Assembly: GCA_023461035.1 (NCBI GenBank)
Contig: JAEWOD010000047.1
Coordinates: 1-57,404, forward strand
Origin: Bacteroidota bacterium
GTDB lineage: Bacteria > Bacteroidota > Bacteroidia > Flavobacteriales > Weeksellaceae
DNA: 57,404 nt
Direction of reading: 5' to 3'
How positions within the stretch are numbered: position 1 is the stretch's first letter; every line of letters begins with the position of its first letter. The translations under genes were made by a program, and so were the position numbers. Under the pieces are notes generated by a model that did not search any database, was not told where the DNA came from, and saw only the letters and a list, made by a program, of their open reading frames with translations. Positions 8,774 through 16,457 of the stretch are shown here, in pieces.

Positions 8774-9457
8774 ATGAAAATATTTCTATTTTATTTAATT
8801 ACTTGTTTTTTAATGTCTAATTCCTTTGGGCAAGAGTTTGAGGGGGCTTTAGAAAATCATTTTAAATTATCATTTTGTAATTGTGTCGAAAATAACAAGA
8901 CAGATATTCTTGATGAAGATGAAATTGAAAATTGTTTGAAAGCTGAGATTCTAAAATCAAAAAATATGTATTCTAAATATATGAATTTTGATTCAAATAG
9001 TGACGATGAAAAAAATGATACTGTAATTAGAAAAATATTCAATAAAAATATTGAAGAAATCATTAATACATGCGACATTTATTATATAAAACTTGATGAA
9101 TCTCTTGACAATATTTTAGGTTTATATAAAAAAGAATTTGAGATTTTTGACATTAAAACTGTAAATGATTTAATTGAAGCTAATCCAGAGAATGCAGATT
9201 TATATGGTATACGTGCATTAATTCATTGGAAAAATAAAAATTACAAAGAGGCTTCAAAAGAATTCTATAAAGGTTATAACTTAGAATCTTCGAATACTAA
9301 CTTTCTAATGTTCACTGCAATTACTAAATCAAAAGCAAATGAGTTTGTAGAAGCAATCGATTTATTTCAAAAGTTGATTAACGATTTCGGAGAGGATGAC
9401 TTATTATCTCTTTTATATTTGACTAAAAGAAAACAAAAAGAATTCTCAAAAAACTAA
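8774..9457 (+). CDS. Exported hypothetical protein with C-terminal TPR-like helices
   Basis: This 227-residue protein has a signal peptide (MKIFLFYLITCFLMSNSFGQ). The N-terminal half is rich in Asn, Asp and Glu with Cys in FCNCVENN and ENCL, resembling small exported Bacteroidota proteins with a conserved CxC motif. The C-terminal half (about 130-225) has two or three helix-turn-helix units with TPR spacing (NPENADLYGIRALIHWKNKN, then a YKEASKEFYKG helix). It is clearly more AT-rich than lptB, from which it is separated by 3 bp. This contrast suggests a later insertion behind lptB. Its last codons overlap the convergent regulator gene by 4 bp. Function is unknown. Confidence 0.65.
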   Translation: MKIFLFYLITCFLMSNSFGQEFEGALENHFKLSFCNCVENNKTDILDEDEIENCLKAEILKSKNMYSKYMNFDSNSDDEKNDTVIRKIFNKNIEEIINTCDIYYIKLDESLDNILGLYKKEFEIFDIKTVNDLIEANPENADLYGIRALIHWKNKNYKEASKEFYKGYNLESSNTNFLMFTAITKSKANEFVEAIDLFQKLINDFGEDDLLSLLYLTKRKQKEFSKN

Positions 9458-10428
9458 CCCAACCTCATTCCATATTTATCTCGATAACCTGTAGGAGTGA
9501 GTCCTGTAAAGGTTTTGAAAAGTTGACGGAAATTTTTCATATCGTTATATCCTGTACTGACCATTACATCCACAATGTCTTTATCCGTCGTCTCCAATAA
9601 GTTTTTGGCGGCTTCTATTTTTGTTTTTTGAAGATAACGAATGGGTGTAATTCCCGTCGCATGTTTAAACCTGCGGATGATGTTTCGGCGACTGGAAGGA
9701 ATTTCTTCTAATGCTTCTTCCAGACTTTTGATTTCCGCATAGTGCTCATTGATCATCAATTGAATTTTCCTTACCAACTCATCCGTTTCCGTAATATTTG
9801 GACGAAACTGATCAAAATACAATTGATTATCCCTGTCCAAATCTATCGCAAATGCTTTGGCTATCTGTAATGCCAATTCACGACCGCAATATTTCTGTAC
9901 CAAAAATAATTTCAGATGAAAACTACTGGTTGCACCACCGCTTGTATAAATATTCTGATTACTTGTGATGACTGCATGTGGCTGCAGATCCACCTCCGGA
10001 AACGCTTGCAAAAACCCATCCACCGCATCTACATGGGTCGTTGCCGTTTTACCATCCAGCAATCCGCTGGCTCCCAGTAGAAACGAGCCCGTGCACAAAC
10101 TCGCCAAAGCTGTTCCCGCAGCATAAGCCTGATGCAAAAAAGGAATGAACGATAAATTAGTTTCTATATTTTTCTGCATTTCATGGTCTGCAAATGCCGG
10201 AACGATGATCAGATCATTTGATGTGTTTTTTTTGCCGAGTTGTTCATACGTTATGTGATTCATACTTTCACCCAACGGAGAAATCTCTTTCTGACCAATG
10301 AATGACAATTCAAAAAAACTTCCAATTCCTGTTTCTGAAATTAAACGATTGGACATCTCAAAAAGATCAACGGCCGCAACCAGACTTAATAAACGATGAT
10401 TTTCAGTAATGAGAAATGCTAGTTTCAT
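9454..10428 (-). CDS. GlxA-type transcriptional regulator (DJ-1/PfpI domain plus AraC HTH)
   Basis: This 324-residue protein has an N-terminal DJ-1/PfpI-like domain (about 1-185) whose nucleophile-elbow region reads LASLCTGSFLLGASGLLDG, with Cys in the usual place, followed by an AraC helix-turn-helix pair (about 225-320) ending in the typical DMKNFRQLFKTFTGLTPTGYR. GlxA proteins act as sensors that bind small molecules and activate nearby genes. It is divergent from the nine-gene START/DUF1801 operon at 10780, which makes it the best candidate regulator of that operon, although this is inference from orientation. A TATTTTTG element on its strand sits about 25 bp upstream of the start. Confidence 0.9.
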   Translation of the reverse strand: MKLAFLITENHRLLSLVAAVDLFEMSNRLISETGIGSFFELSFIGQKEISPLGESMNHITYEQLGKKNTSNDLIIVPAFADHEMQKNIETNLSFIPFLHQAYAAGTALASLCTGSFLLGASGLLDGKTATTHVDAVDGFLQAFPEVDLQPHAVITSNQNIYTSGGATSSFHLKLFLVQKYCGRELALQIAKAFAIDLDRDNQLYFDQFRPNITETDELVRKIQLMINEHYAEIKSLEEALEEIPSSRRNIIRRFKHATGITPIRYLQKTKIEAAKNLLETTDKDIVDVMVSTGYNDMKNFRQLFKTFTGLTPTGYRDKYGMRLG

Positions 10429-10779
10429 AGAATCTTCATTAAATATTTGTCAAAAATACCCCTAAAAATTGGCGATAATTGCCATCACAAGTTTAAAGAT
10501 TTATTCTGAATTTTGAATTATGAAACATGATATTTATCAATTAAACTTAAAATTGTTTAAATTTAACCAAACAAAGGATTAATAATTTAAAATAACCGTC
10601 TTTTCTGTACATTTTTGGTTCTTTTGAGAATCTTTACATTTTTTATTCTTGCTTTAGCTGGCTAAATAATCAAATAAAAAACAAAAAATTCCCACCCGCA
10701 CACGGGCAGGTATCTCAAAATAATTTTAAAAGCAACCGGAATTAAATTTAAACAGTTTCTTATACTTAAAAATACAAAC
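10429..10779. other. Intergenic region between the divergent regulator and operon
   Basis: There is no gene here. It is AT-rich and holds a short GC segment near 10690-10715 (CCCACCCGCACACGGGCAGG) with a weak CCCG/CGGG pairing, and the motif at 10744-10762 described separately. Promoters for both directions must lie here, but I cannot point to a complete TTG/TAnnTTTG pair for the operon. Confidence 0.5.
10744..10762 (+). promoter_or_regulatory. Shared upstream motif AAATTTAAACAGTTTCTTA (copy 1)
   Basis: The identical 19-mer lies 24 bp before the esterase gene (54167-54185), and a copy with one change lies upstream of lysA (56541-56558, minus strand). All three have the same orientation relative to the following gene. 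Here it ends 17 bp before the start codon. The role is unknown. Confidence 0.45.
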
Positions 10780-11301
10780 ATGAAAATTTTAAAAAAATTG
10801 TTATTGGGAATAGTTGCTCTTATCGCACTCATCCTTATTGTAGCGGCATTTGCTCCCAAAGAATTTACCGGTAAAAGTGAAATAGTCATAAACAAACCAC
10901 AACAGGAAGTTTATGACTACATTAAATATTTGAAGAATCAGGATCATTATGGAACCTGGAATCAAATGGATCCGCAGATGAAAAAATCTTATGAAGGAAT
11001 AGATGGAACCGTGGGATTTGCATATTCATGGGACAGTGAAAAATGGACAGTTGGAAAAGGGAAACAAGTCATCACGGAATTAAACGGCTCGGAAATGAAA
11101 TCCGATTTGTTTTTTGCCGATTCAGAGGATGCCGCCAAATCAGTTTTGAGTACAGCACAGCAAGGTGAAAACCAAACTTTGGTCAAATGGAGCGTGAAAG
11201 GAAAATCTCCCTATCCATGGAACATCATGAACCTTTTTTTCAATATGGATGAAAATTTTGAAAAAGGACTTGAAAATTTAAAAAGCAAATTAGAAAATTA
11301 A
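10780..11301 (+). CDS. Membrane-anchored SRPBCC (START-like) family protein
   Basis: This 173-residue protein opens with a membrane segment (LLLGIVALIALILIVAAFA), then a START/SRPBCC domain of about 145 residues of the polyketide_cyc2 type (GKSEIVINKPQQEVYDYIK at the first strand, and FSWDSEKWTVGKG-like strands). Such helix-grip folds bind hydrophobic ligands. It would face the periplasm, tethered by the N-terminal helix. It is the first gene of the nine-gene run; the next gene starts 3 bp after its stop. No ligand can be predicted. Confidence 0.82.
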   Translation: MKILKKLLLGIVALIALILIVAAFAPKEFTGKSEIVINKPQQEVYDYIKYLKNQDHYGTWNQMDPQMKKSYEGIDGTVGFAYSWDSEKWTVGKGKQVITELNGSEMKSDLFFADSEDAAKSVLSTAQQGENQTLVKWSVKGKSPYPWNIMNLFFNMDENFEKGLENLKSKLEN

Positions 11302-11304
11302 ATT

Positions 11305-11730
11305 GTGGCCAAAAACAAAACCATTACAACGGATGCTGATGTATATGAATTCATCGATTCCTTTGTCCAAACTGATCAAAAAAAGAGCGACAGTTTGGAG
11401 CTGATCCGGCTCATGAAAGATGCTTCCGGATTGGAACCCAAAATGTACGGCCCCAGCATAATAGGATTTGGAAATTATCATTATAAATATGATAGCGGAC
11501 ATGAAGGAGATGCGCCGTTAATCGGTTTCTCTCCCCGGAAAGCAGCCATTTCATTGTACGTTTTTACGGGATTGGATAAACATGAATATCTATTGGAAAA
11601 TTTAGGAAAATTTAAAATGGGAAAAGCCTGTATTTATGCCAATAAACTTTCCGATATCAATCAGGATTCATTAAAGGAATTGATGAAGGAAACCATTTCT
11701 TATTTAAAAATGAAGTATCATGAGAATTGA
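11305..11730 (+). CDS. DUF1801 domain protein
   Basis: This 141-residue cytoplasmic protein has the DUF1801 (YdhG-like) fold with the family block YGPSIIGFGNYHYKYDSG followed by GFSPRKAAISLYVF. The start is GTG, 3 bp behind the previous stop; there is no better ATG in frame. DUF1801 proteins are small, widespread in soil and water bacteria and biochemically uncharacterised; they often stand beside START-like proteins, as here. It is the second gene of the operon. Confidence 0.85.
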   Translation: MAKNKTITTDADVYEFIDSFVQTDQKKSDSLELIRLMKDASGLEPKMYGPSIIGFGNYHYKYDSGHEGDAPLIGFSPRKAAISLYVFTGLDKHEYLLENLGKFKMGKACIYANKLSDINQDSLKELMKETISYLKMKYHEN

Positions 11731-11756
11731 ATTTTTGTAAATCTAAATAAACAAAA

Positions 11757-12200
11757 ATGAGCTCAAAAGTCACAGCCAAAGCGGCTATCGGAATTCAAAA
11801 ACCCATAGAAGAAGTATTTGAAGCTATCATCAATCCTGAAATCATGTCCCAATATTTTATTTCAAAAGGTAGCGGACGAATGGAAGAAGGTGCTGAAGTT
11901 CATTGGGAATTTCCTGAATTTGAAGGAAGTTTTCCGGTCAGTATAAAAAAAATGAAGAAAAATGAATTGATTTCTTTTGTTTGGGATCCTGATTCTTTTG
12001 TCGAAATCCGATTGGAAAAATGGAAAAATGGCGATACGGTAGTTTGGGTTACAGAAGAAGGCAGGCAAAATGATGAAGCCGGAATCAAATGGGGCATAGG
12101 ACAAACTGAAGGCTGGACGAACTTTTTGAATTGTATGAAAGCATGGTTGGAATACGGAATCCATCTCAGAAAAGGCGCTTATAATTACATAAAAAAATAA
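11757..12200 (+). CDS. SRPBCC / AHSA1-like protein
   Basis: This 147-residue START-superfamily protein is of the Activator-of-Hsp90-ATPase-like subgroup: the first strand plus helix reads KAAIGIQKPIEEVFEAII, the middle has an acidic GRMEEGAEVHWEFPEFEG turn, and the C-terminal helix carries the conserved GWTNFLNCMKAWLEYG. It is a cytoplasmic ligand-binding or stress-related domain with no known enzyme activity. It is the third gene of the operon, 26 bp behind the DUF1801 gene. Confidence 0.83.
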   Translation: MSSKVTAKAAIGIQKPIEEVFEAIINPEIMSQYFISKGSGRMEEGAEVHWEFPEFEGSFPVSIKKMKKNELISFVWDPDSFVEIRLEKWKNGDTVVWVTEEGRQNDEAGIKWGIGQTEGWTNFLNCMKAWLEYGIHLRKGAYNYIKK

Positions 12201-12215
12201 TTTTAATTAATCAGC

Positions 12216-12605
12216 ATGACAATTCAAAGGCACATTGACCAAATGGAGTATGAATCGGATAGAAAAATTTGTCAGGAATTGAGCGAAATCATTAATTCCA
12301 ATTTGAATTTTACCGAAAGTAAAATCTGGCATGCACATCCGGTTTGGTTTATAGATGGAAATCCGATTGTAGGATTCAGTAAACAAAAAGCAGGAATCCG
12401 TTTGATGTTTTGGAGTGGTGCAGATTTTGCGGAAGAAAAATTAAGCATTAAAGGAAAAAAGTTCAAAGATGCTTCTATATTTTACAATTTAACAGACGAG
12501 CTAAATACAGAAGATATAAAACGCTGGTTGCAAAAGGCGGAAAAAATCCAATGGGATTATAAAAATTTGGTCAAACGAAAAGGAAAACTTGAAAAATTGA
12601 ACTAA
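12216..12605 (+). CDS. DUF1801 domain protein (second copy)
   Basis: This 129-residue protein is of the DUF1801 type, with the block SKIWHAHPVWFIDGNPIVGF followed by GIRLMFWSG. It is only distantly like the copy at 11305, so the pair is not a recent duplication. It lies 15 bp behind one START-like gene and 2 bp before another, a START-DUF1801-START alternation that suggests these products are used together. Function is unknown. Confidence 0.82.
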   Translation: MTIQRHIDQMEYESDRKICQELSEIINSNLNFTESKIWHAHPVWFIDGNPIVGFSKQKAGIRLMFWSGADFAEEKLSIKGKKFKDASIFYNLTDELNTEDIKRWLQKAEKIQWDYKNLVKRKGKLEKLN

Positions 12606-12607
12606 AA

Positions 12608-13015
12608 ATGATAATTAAAATTGAAAATACTATAAATGCTCCTATATTAAAAGTGTGGGAAGCTTATACGGAACCGAAGCATATCGTCAACTGGAATTTC
12701 GCATCGGAAGATTGGTTCTGCCCGAAAGCCGAATCCGATTTCAGAGTAGGTGGAAAATACCAAGCCAGAATGGAAGCCAAAGATGGCAGTTTCGGGTTTG
12801 ATTTCGAAGCGGAATTTGATGAAATTAAACCGGAAGAGAAATTGGTTTATACCATAGCGGACGGAAGAAAGGTGATTACAAGTTTTCAAAAAGAAAATAA
12901 TCAAACCAAAATCATTACCGAATTTGAAGCAGAAAACCAAAATCCTGTAGAAATGCAGCGGGAAGGCTGGCAAGCTATTCTCGATAATTTTAAAAAATAT
13001 GTAGAAAAAAATTAG
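12608..13015 (+). CDS. SRPBCC / AHSA1-like protein
   Basis: This 135-residue START-superfamily protein has the classic AHSA1 layout: N-terminal IKIENTINAPILKVWEAYTE, then NWNFASEDWFCPKAESDFR with the 'W-N-x-A-S-x-D-W' block, GGKY, and a C-terminal REGWQAILDNFKKYVE helix. This subgroup is common in Bacteroidota, where it is usually called SRPBCC family or activator of HSP90 ATPase. It is cytoplasmic. Its start lies 2 bp behind the previous stop and the next gene starts 3 bp after it. Confidence 0.87.
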   Translation: MIIKIENTINAPILKVWEAYTEPKHIVNWNFASEDWFCPKAESDFRVGGKYQARMEAKDGSFGFDFEAEFDEIKPEEKLVYTIADGRKVITSFQKENNQTKIITEFEAENQNPVEMQREGWQAILDNFKKYVEKN

Positions 13016-13018
13016 ATT

Positions 13019-13468
13019 ATGAAAAAATTAAATTATCAAATTGACATTCAGGCATCCAAAGAAAAGGTGTATAAAAAAATGATAGAGCCTGAAACTTACA
13101 ATGCCTGGACGGCAGAATTTAATCCTACTTCCCACTATGAAGGTAGTTGGAATAAAGGCGACAAAATAAGATTCATAGGCATTTCAGAAGATGGAAAAAA
13201 AGGAGGAATGCTGTCTGAAATAGCAGAAAATATACCCAACGAATTCATTTCGATTCACCATTACGGTATATTGGAGGGCGAAAATGAAATAACTGATGGC
13301 CCGCAAGTTGACTCTTGGGCTCCGGCTTATGAAAATTATACTTTTACCGAAAAAAACGGGATTACCACCGTAAAAGTAGATGTTGATACCAATGAAGAAT
13401 ACGCAGATTATTTTGACCAGACCTGGCCAAAAGCTTTGAATAAATTAAAAGAAATAACTGAAGAATAG
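13019..13468 (+). CDS. SRPBCC domain protein
   Basis: This is a 149-residue START-like protein (LNYQIDIQASKEKVYKKMI at the start, then TSHYEGSWNKGDKIRFIG, and the final helix FDQTWPKALNKLKEI). Again no signal peptide. It is the fourth START-family member in this operon and belongs to a different subgroup from the two AHSA1 types. Translational coupling is likely, with gaps of 3 and 4 bp to its neighbours. Confidence 0.83.
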   Translation: MKKLNYQIDIQASKEKVYKKMIEPETYNAWTAEFNPTSHYEGSWNKGDKIRFIGISEDGKKGGMLSEIAENIPNEFISIHHYGILEGENEITDGPQVDSWAPAYENYTFTEKNGITTVKVDVDTNEEYADYFDQTWPKALNKLKEITEE

Positions 13469-13472
13469 CATA

Positions 13473-13865
13473 ATGGAAAATAAACCATCTGTAGGAACAA
13501 TCGCTTGGCATGATTATACTTCCAATCATGCGGACGAAATGAAGGAATTTTATCAGGTAGTTTTCAATTGGACTTCTGATGGGATTCCGATGAAAGACGG
13601 CGAAGAATCTTATGAAGACTATGTGATGAAAACCGCTGAAGGAAATGTGGTGGGCGGCATTTGCAGCCATCGAGGGAAAAATACGGGAATTCCGGCCCAG
13701 TGGATGGTTTACATCACAGTTGAAAATCCGCAGGAAACCGCAGACAAAGCGGTTCAATTGGGAGGAAAAATCATCAAAGAATACCATGACAAGGAAGGAA
13801 AACTGATGTATGCCATGATAGAAGACCCGATAGGAACGGTATTTGGAATTGCAAAATCCAATTAA
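13473..13865 (+). CDS. VOC family (glyoxalase/bleomycin-resistance-like) protein
   Basis: This is a 130-residue single-chain vicinal-oxygen-chelate protein: IAWHDYTSNHADEMKEFYQ opens the first beta-alpha-beta-beta-beta unit and EDPIGTVFGIA closes the second. His in WHD and Glu in the final EDP strand are candidates for metal ligands. This subgroup binds small molecules or acts as an isomerase/dioxygenase; substrates are unknown. Cotranscribed with the START and DinB genes. Confidence 0.86.
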   Translation: MENKPSVGTIAWHDYTSNHADEMKEFYQVVFNWTSDGIPMKDGEESYEDYVMKTAEGNVVGGICSHRGKNTGIPAQWMVYITVENPQETADKAVQLGGKIIKEYHDKEGKLMYAMIEDPIGTVFGIAKSN

Positions 13866-13876
13866 AAATATAGGTC

Positions 13877-14560
13877 ATGAAAAAATTAGGAATCATTTTG
13901 GGAATTATAGCTATCGTAAGTTGTAGTTCCAACCAAACAGAAACCGCCAAAACCCATGCTGAAGTATCAGAAACAGCCATTGTAGCTCCTCCGGCTCCGC
14001 CCGCTCCGCCTGCCATTCCGGTGGCGCATGGAAAAAAATTCATCCAAGAACAATTTGAAGAAAGCTATTTGAATTTGTCCAAAGCCGTCAAAGGCCTGAC
14101 CAAAGAGCAAATAGCATTTAAACCGGCTGCAGACAGATGGTCCATAGGCGAAACACTAGAACACATCGTGAAAACCGAACCGGCACTTTTGGGATGGATA
14201 CAGGGCATTATGTCACAACCGGCCAATCCTCAGGACAGAAAAGATATCACTGTAAACGATGATGAAATTCTGGTGATGATGACTGACAGAAGCCACAAAG
14301 CTACTGCTCCCAAAGAATTGGTTCCTGCCGGAAAATATACGGAAGCCAGTACAGCACTTAGCGATTTGACAAATCAACGCGAAGCTATTTTCAAATATTT
14401 GGATAGTGTTTCAATGGAAGATTTAAGAAATCATGTGGCAGAATCGCCGGGCGGAAAAATTGATGGTTACCAGTTTATGCTTTATATTCCCGGACACACC
14501 ATGCGGCATACGATGCAAATTCTGGAAATCAAACAAGACCCCGGATTTCCTAAAAATTAA
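13877..14560 (+). CDS. DinB-family lipoprotein
   Basis: This 227-residue protein has a lipoprotein signal (GIIAIVSCSSNQ) and a proline-rich spacer (APPAPPAPPAIP, about 40-51). A DinB/YfiT-like four-helix domain follows (about 60-225) with the metal-ligand positions His in ETLEHIVKTEPALL and the paired His in PGHTMRHTMQILEI. DinB-fold enzymes are thiol-S-transferases or metal-dependent hydrolases; an exported, lipid-anchored form in the periplasm is less common. The three-His site looks complete. It is the eighth gene of the run. Confidence 0.85.
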   Translation: MKKLGIILGIIAIVSCSSNQTETAKTHAEVSETAIVAPPAPPAPPAIPVAHGKKFIQEQFEESYLNLSKAVKGLTKEQIAFKPAADRWSIGETLEHIVKTEPALLGWIQGIMSQPANPQDRKDITVNDDEILVMMTDRSHKATAPKELVPAGKYTEASTALSDLTNQREAIFKYLDSVSMEDLRNHVAESPGGKIDGYQFMLYIPGHTMRHTMQILEIKQDPGFPKN

Positions 14561-14562
14561 AA

Positions 14563-15126
14563 ATGGATAAAGTCAATCATTGGAACGAAGAGTTAAACCG
14601 TTTAACCGAAATCCTCGATAAAATGGGACTGGAGGTTGCCATAAAATGGGGTTCTCCCGTTTACACTTTAAACGGTAAAAACATAGTCTCCTTTGGTGGA
14701 TTTAAACATCATTTTGCAATTTGGTTTTACAACGGTGTATTTTTAAAAGATCCATATAAAGTACTGACTTCCGGTACAGAAGGAAAAACCAAAGCTTTGC
14801 GGCAATGGCGATTTCATTCCATAGATGAAATAGATGAGAAAAAAATAACCGAATATCTCAAAGAATCCATCCAAAATGCTAAAGCCGGAAAGGATATGAA
14901 ACCGGAAAAATTTACCGCCGTTTCCATTCCTGAAATTCTTCAAAATGAATTGAATGAAGACTCTGTTTTCAAAAAGGCATTTGAAAAATTGACGCCAGGC
15001 AAACAAAAAGAATATAACCTGTATCTCCAAGAAGCCAAACAGGAAAAAACAAAAATTTCAAGGTTGGAAAAAATTAAACCGATGATATTGGAAGGAATCA
15101 GTCTGAATGACAAATACAAAAAGTAA
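14563..15126 (+). CDS. YdeI/OmpD-associated-like (DUF1801 plus OmdA) protein
   Basis: This 187-residue cytoplasmic protein combines a DUF1801 domain (about 1-115; AIKWGSPVYTLNGKNIVSFG and HFAIWFYNG) with the C-terminal bacteriocin-protection/OmdA helix (PGKQKEYNLYLQEAKQEKTK, about 145-165) that defines the YdeI family. In other bacteria, YdeI-type proteins are linked to stress and antimicrobial peptide tolerance, but the mechanism is not known. It is the last gene of the operon: 2 bp after the DinB gene and 11 bp before a strong terminator. Confidence 0.85.
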   Translation: MDKVNHWNEELNRLTEILDKMGLEVAIKWGSPVYTLNGKNIVSFGGFKHHFAIWFYNGVFLKDPYKVLTSGTEGKTKALRQWRFHSIDEIDEKKITEYLKESIQNAKAGKDMKPEKFTAVSIPEILQNELNEDSVFKKAFEKLTPGKQKEYNLYLQEAKQEKTKISRLEKIKPMILEGISLNDKYKK

Positions 15127-15137
15127 TTTTTTACTTC

Positions 15138-15166
15138 AACCCTGAACCGTTCGTTCAGGGTTTTTT
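15138..15166 (+). terminator. Strong terminator closing the START/DUF1801 operon
   Basis: A perfect 10-bp stem (AACCCTGAAC / GTTCAGGGTT) with loop CGTTC is followed by TTTT. It separates the operon from the cassette that starts at 15264. Confidence 0.85.
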
Positions 15167-15177
15167 AATTTAATTCG

Positions 15178-15217
15178 TCCTAAATATTGCTATTTCGGCT
15201 AAGTGCAATATTTAGGA
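15178..15217. promoter_or_regulatory. Perfect 13-bp inverted repeat upstream of the TIR/patatin cassette
   Basis: Arms TCCTAAATATTGC (15178-15190) and GCAATATTTAGGA (15205-15217) are separated by 14 bp. The repeat starts 11 bp after the terminator of the preceding operon and ends 46 bp before the cassette's first ATG, where an operator or a 5'-leader hairpin would be expected. There is no T-run, which argues against a terminator. No regulator gene is part of the cassette. Confidence 0.6.
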
Positions 15218-15263
15218 ATTCTCAAATTTGAAAATGATTATATTTAACCTAAAATCTACTACC

Positions 15264-16433
15264 ATGGAATTTAATGACCTCTTTAACTCCTTTGTTAACA
15301 AATCAAAAGAATATCTGAATAATCCCAATCAGAATCAAAATTGGAATCAGAATAACGCTCAAAATCCTATGGTTCAAGCAGTTCAACAATTAAATTGGGA
15401 TTATAATCAAAGCATCCAGACTTTAACGACAATGGATGTTTATATGGCGGAACAATCTCTTTCAAATGCTACAAATGCCTTCCGGTATATCGAAGCCAAT
15501 TTGTCACCCAATGATTCACTTCCCTATAAAATCATGTTTAAACAAATTGATGTAACGGTCAATTTTGTAAGATCACTGAATTTATTCAATGAGGAAAGAT
15601 TTCAAAAGGCATTGGAAAGTTTAATGCATGCTGACGAAATCTGCGACAAAGCATTGGAAGCTTTTAAATCGCTCCATCCCAGCTTTAGAACCAATCCCAA
15701 TTTCAGTTATATGCTGCCTGTTTTGCAGAATTATTTTTATTATTTCGATTTGATGCTGGACGGAAATAAACTGCTCATAGAAACAGAAATAGCCAAGGCC
15801 GAAAACAAATTTGTGGACGAACATCAGGTCTATCTGAAAATTGCGGAAGGATTTAAAAAGGTCAATTCCATTCAATTTGAACAAGATGCCATGAAACTGG
15901 GCATGCTTTTTACAAAAAAAATCAATTTGTTTACCAAGCAATTGGAGCTAAAAGCTGAACGTCTGGAAGAAAAAAGAAAAACCATCCAATACATGCGGCC
16001 GTATGATAAAAAAGTTTTCATCGTTCATGGTCACAACCATACTGTTTTAGGGGAATTGGAATCCATATTACGCGATACTTTTCATCTCGACCCCATCATT
16101 TTGACCAAAAAATCTGATAACGGAAATACGATCATCGAAAAATTTGAACATTACGCAAAAGAATGTGCATTTGCCTTTGTCATCGTTACTCCTGACGATG
16201 CAGTCGAAAATAATGGAAAACAATATTTTCAGGGACGCCCCAATGTTTTATTTGAGCTCGGTTGGTTTTGCGGAAGATATGGACGAAATAAAGTTCGGAT
16301 TTTAAAACAACGAAATACAGAGCTCCCTTCTGATTTGAACGGCCTTGTAAATATCAATTTCCAAGACAGCTTACAAGAAGTTTTCCAGAGGATATATGTT
16401 GATCTAATCGATGCAGGAATTGTCGAAAAATAA
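15264..16433 (+). CDS. TIR-like (Cap12/Pycsar-effector type) domain protein
   Basis: The frame is open from a TTG at 15228 and has an ATG at 15234; I chose the ATG at 15264 (MEFNDLFN), giving 389 residues, because it leaves room for a leader. Residues about 15-40 are a Gln/Asn-rich linker, about 40-240 an all-helical region without a recognised family, and about 245-389 a TIR-like nucleotide-binding domain: KKVFIVHGHNH, then FAFVIVTPDDAV, and GRPNVLFELGWFCGRYG with the putative catalytic Glu331. This is the predicted nucleotide-binding TIR family used as an NAD-cleaving effector in CBASS and Pycsar systems. NAD depletion upon activation is the family expectation; activity here is inferred. 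It is the first gene of a three-gene cassette with a patatin and a multidomain sensor-like protein. Confidence 0.82.
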   Translation: MEFNDLFNSFVNKSKEYLNNPNQNQNWNQNNAQNPMVQAVQQLNWDYNQSIQTLTTMDVYMAEQSLSNATNAFRYIEANLSPNDSLPYKIMFKQIDVTVNFVRSLNLFNEERFQKALESLMHADEICDKALEAFKSLHPSFRTNPNFSYMLPVLQNYFYYFDLMLDGNKLLIETEIAKAENKFVDEHQVYLKIAEGFKKVNSIQFEQDAMKLGMLFTKKINLFTKQLELKAERLEEKRKTIQYMRPYDKKVFIVHGHNHTVLGELESILRDTFHLDPIILTKKSDNGNTIIEKFEHYAKECAFAFVIVTPDDAVENNGKQYFQGRPNVLFELGWFCGRYGRNKVRILKQRNTELPSDLNGLVNINFQDSLQEVFQRIYVDLIDAGIVEK

Positions 16434-16457
16434 AATACCCATCTCAAGCTATGTACC

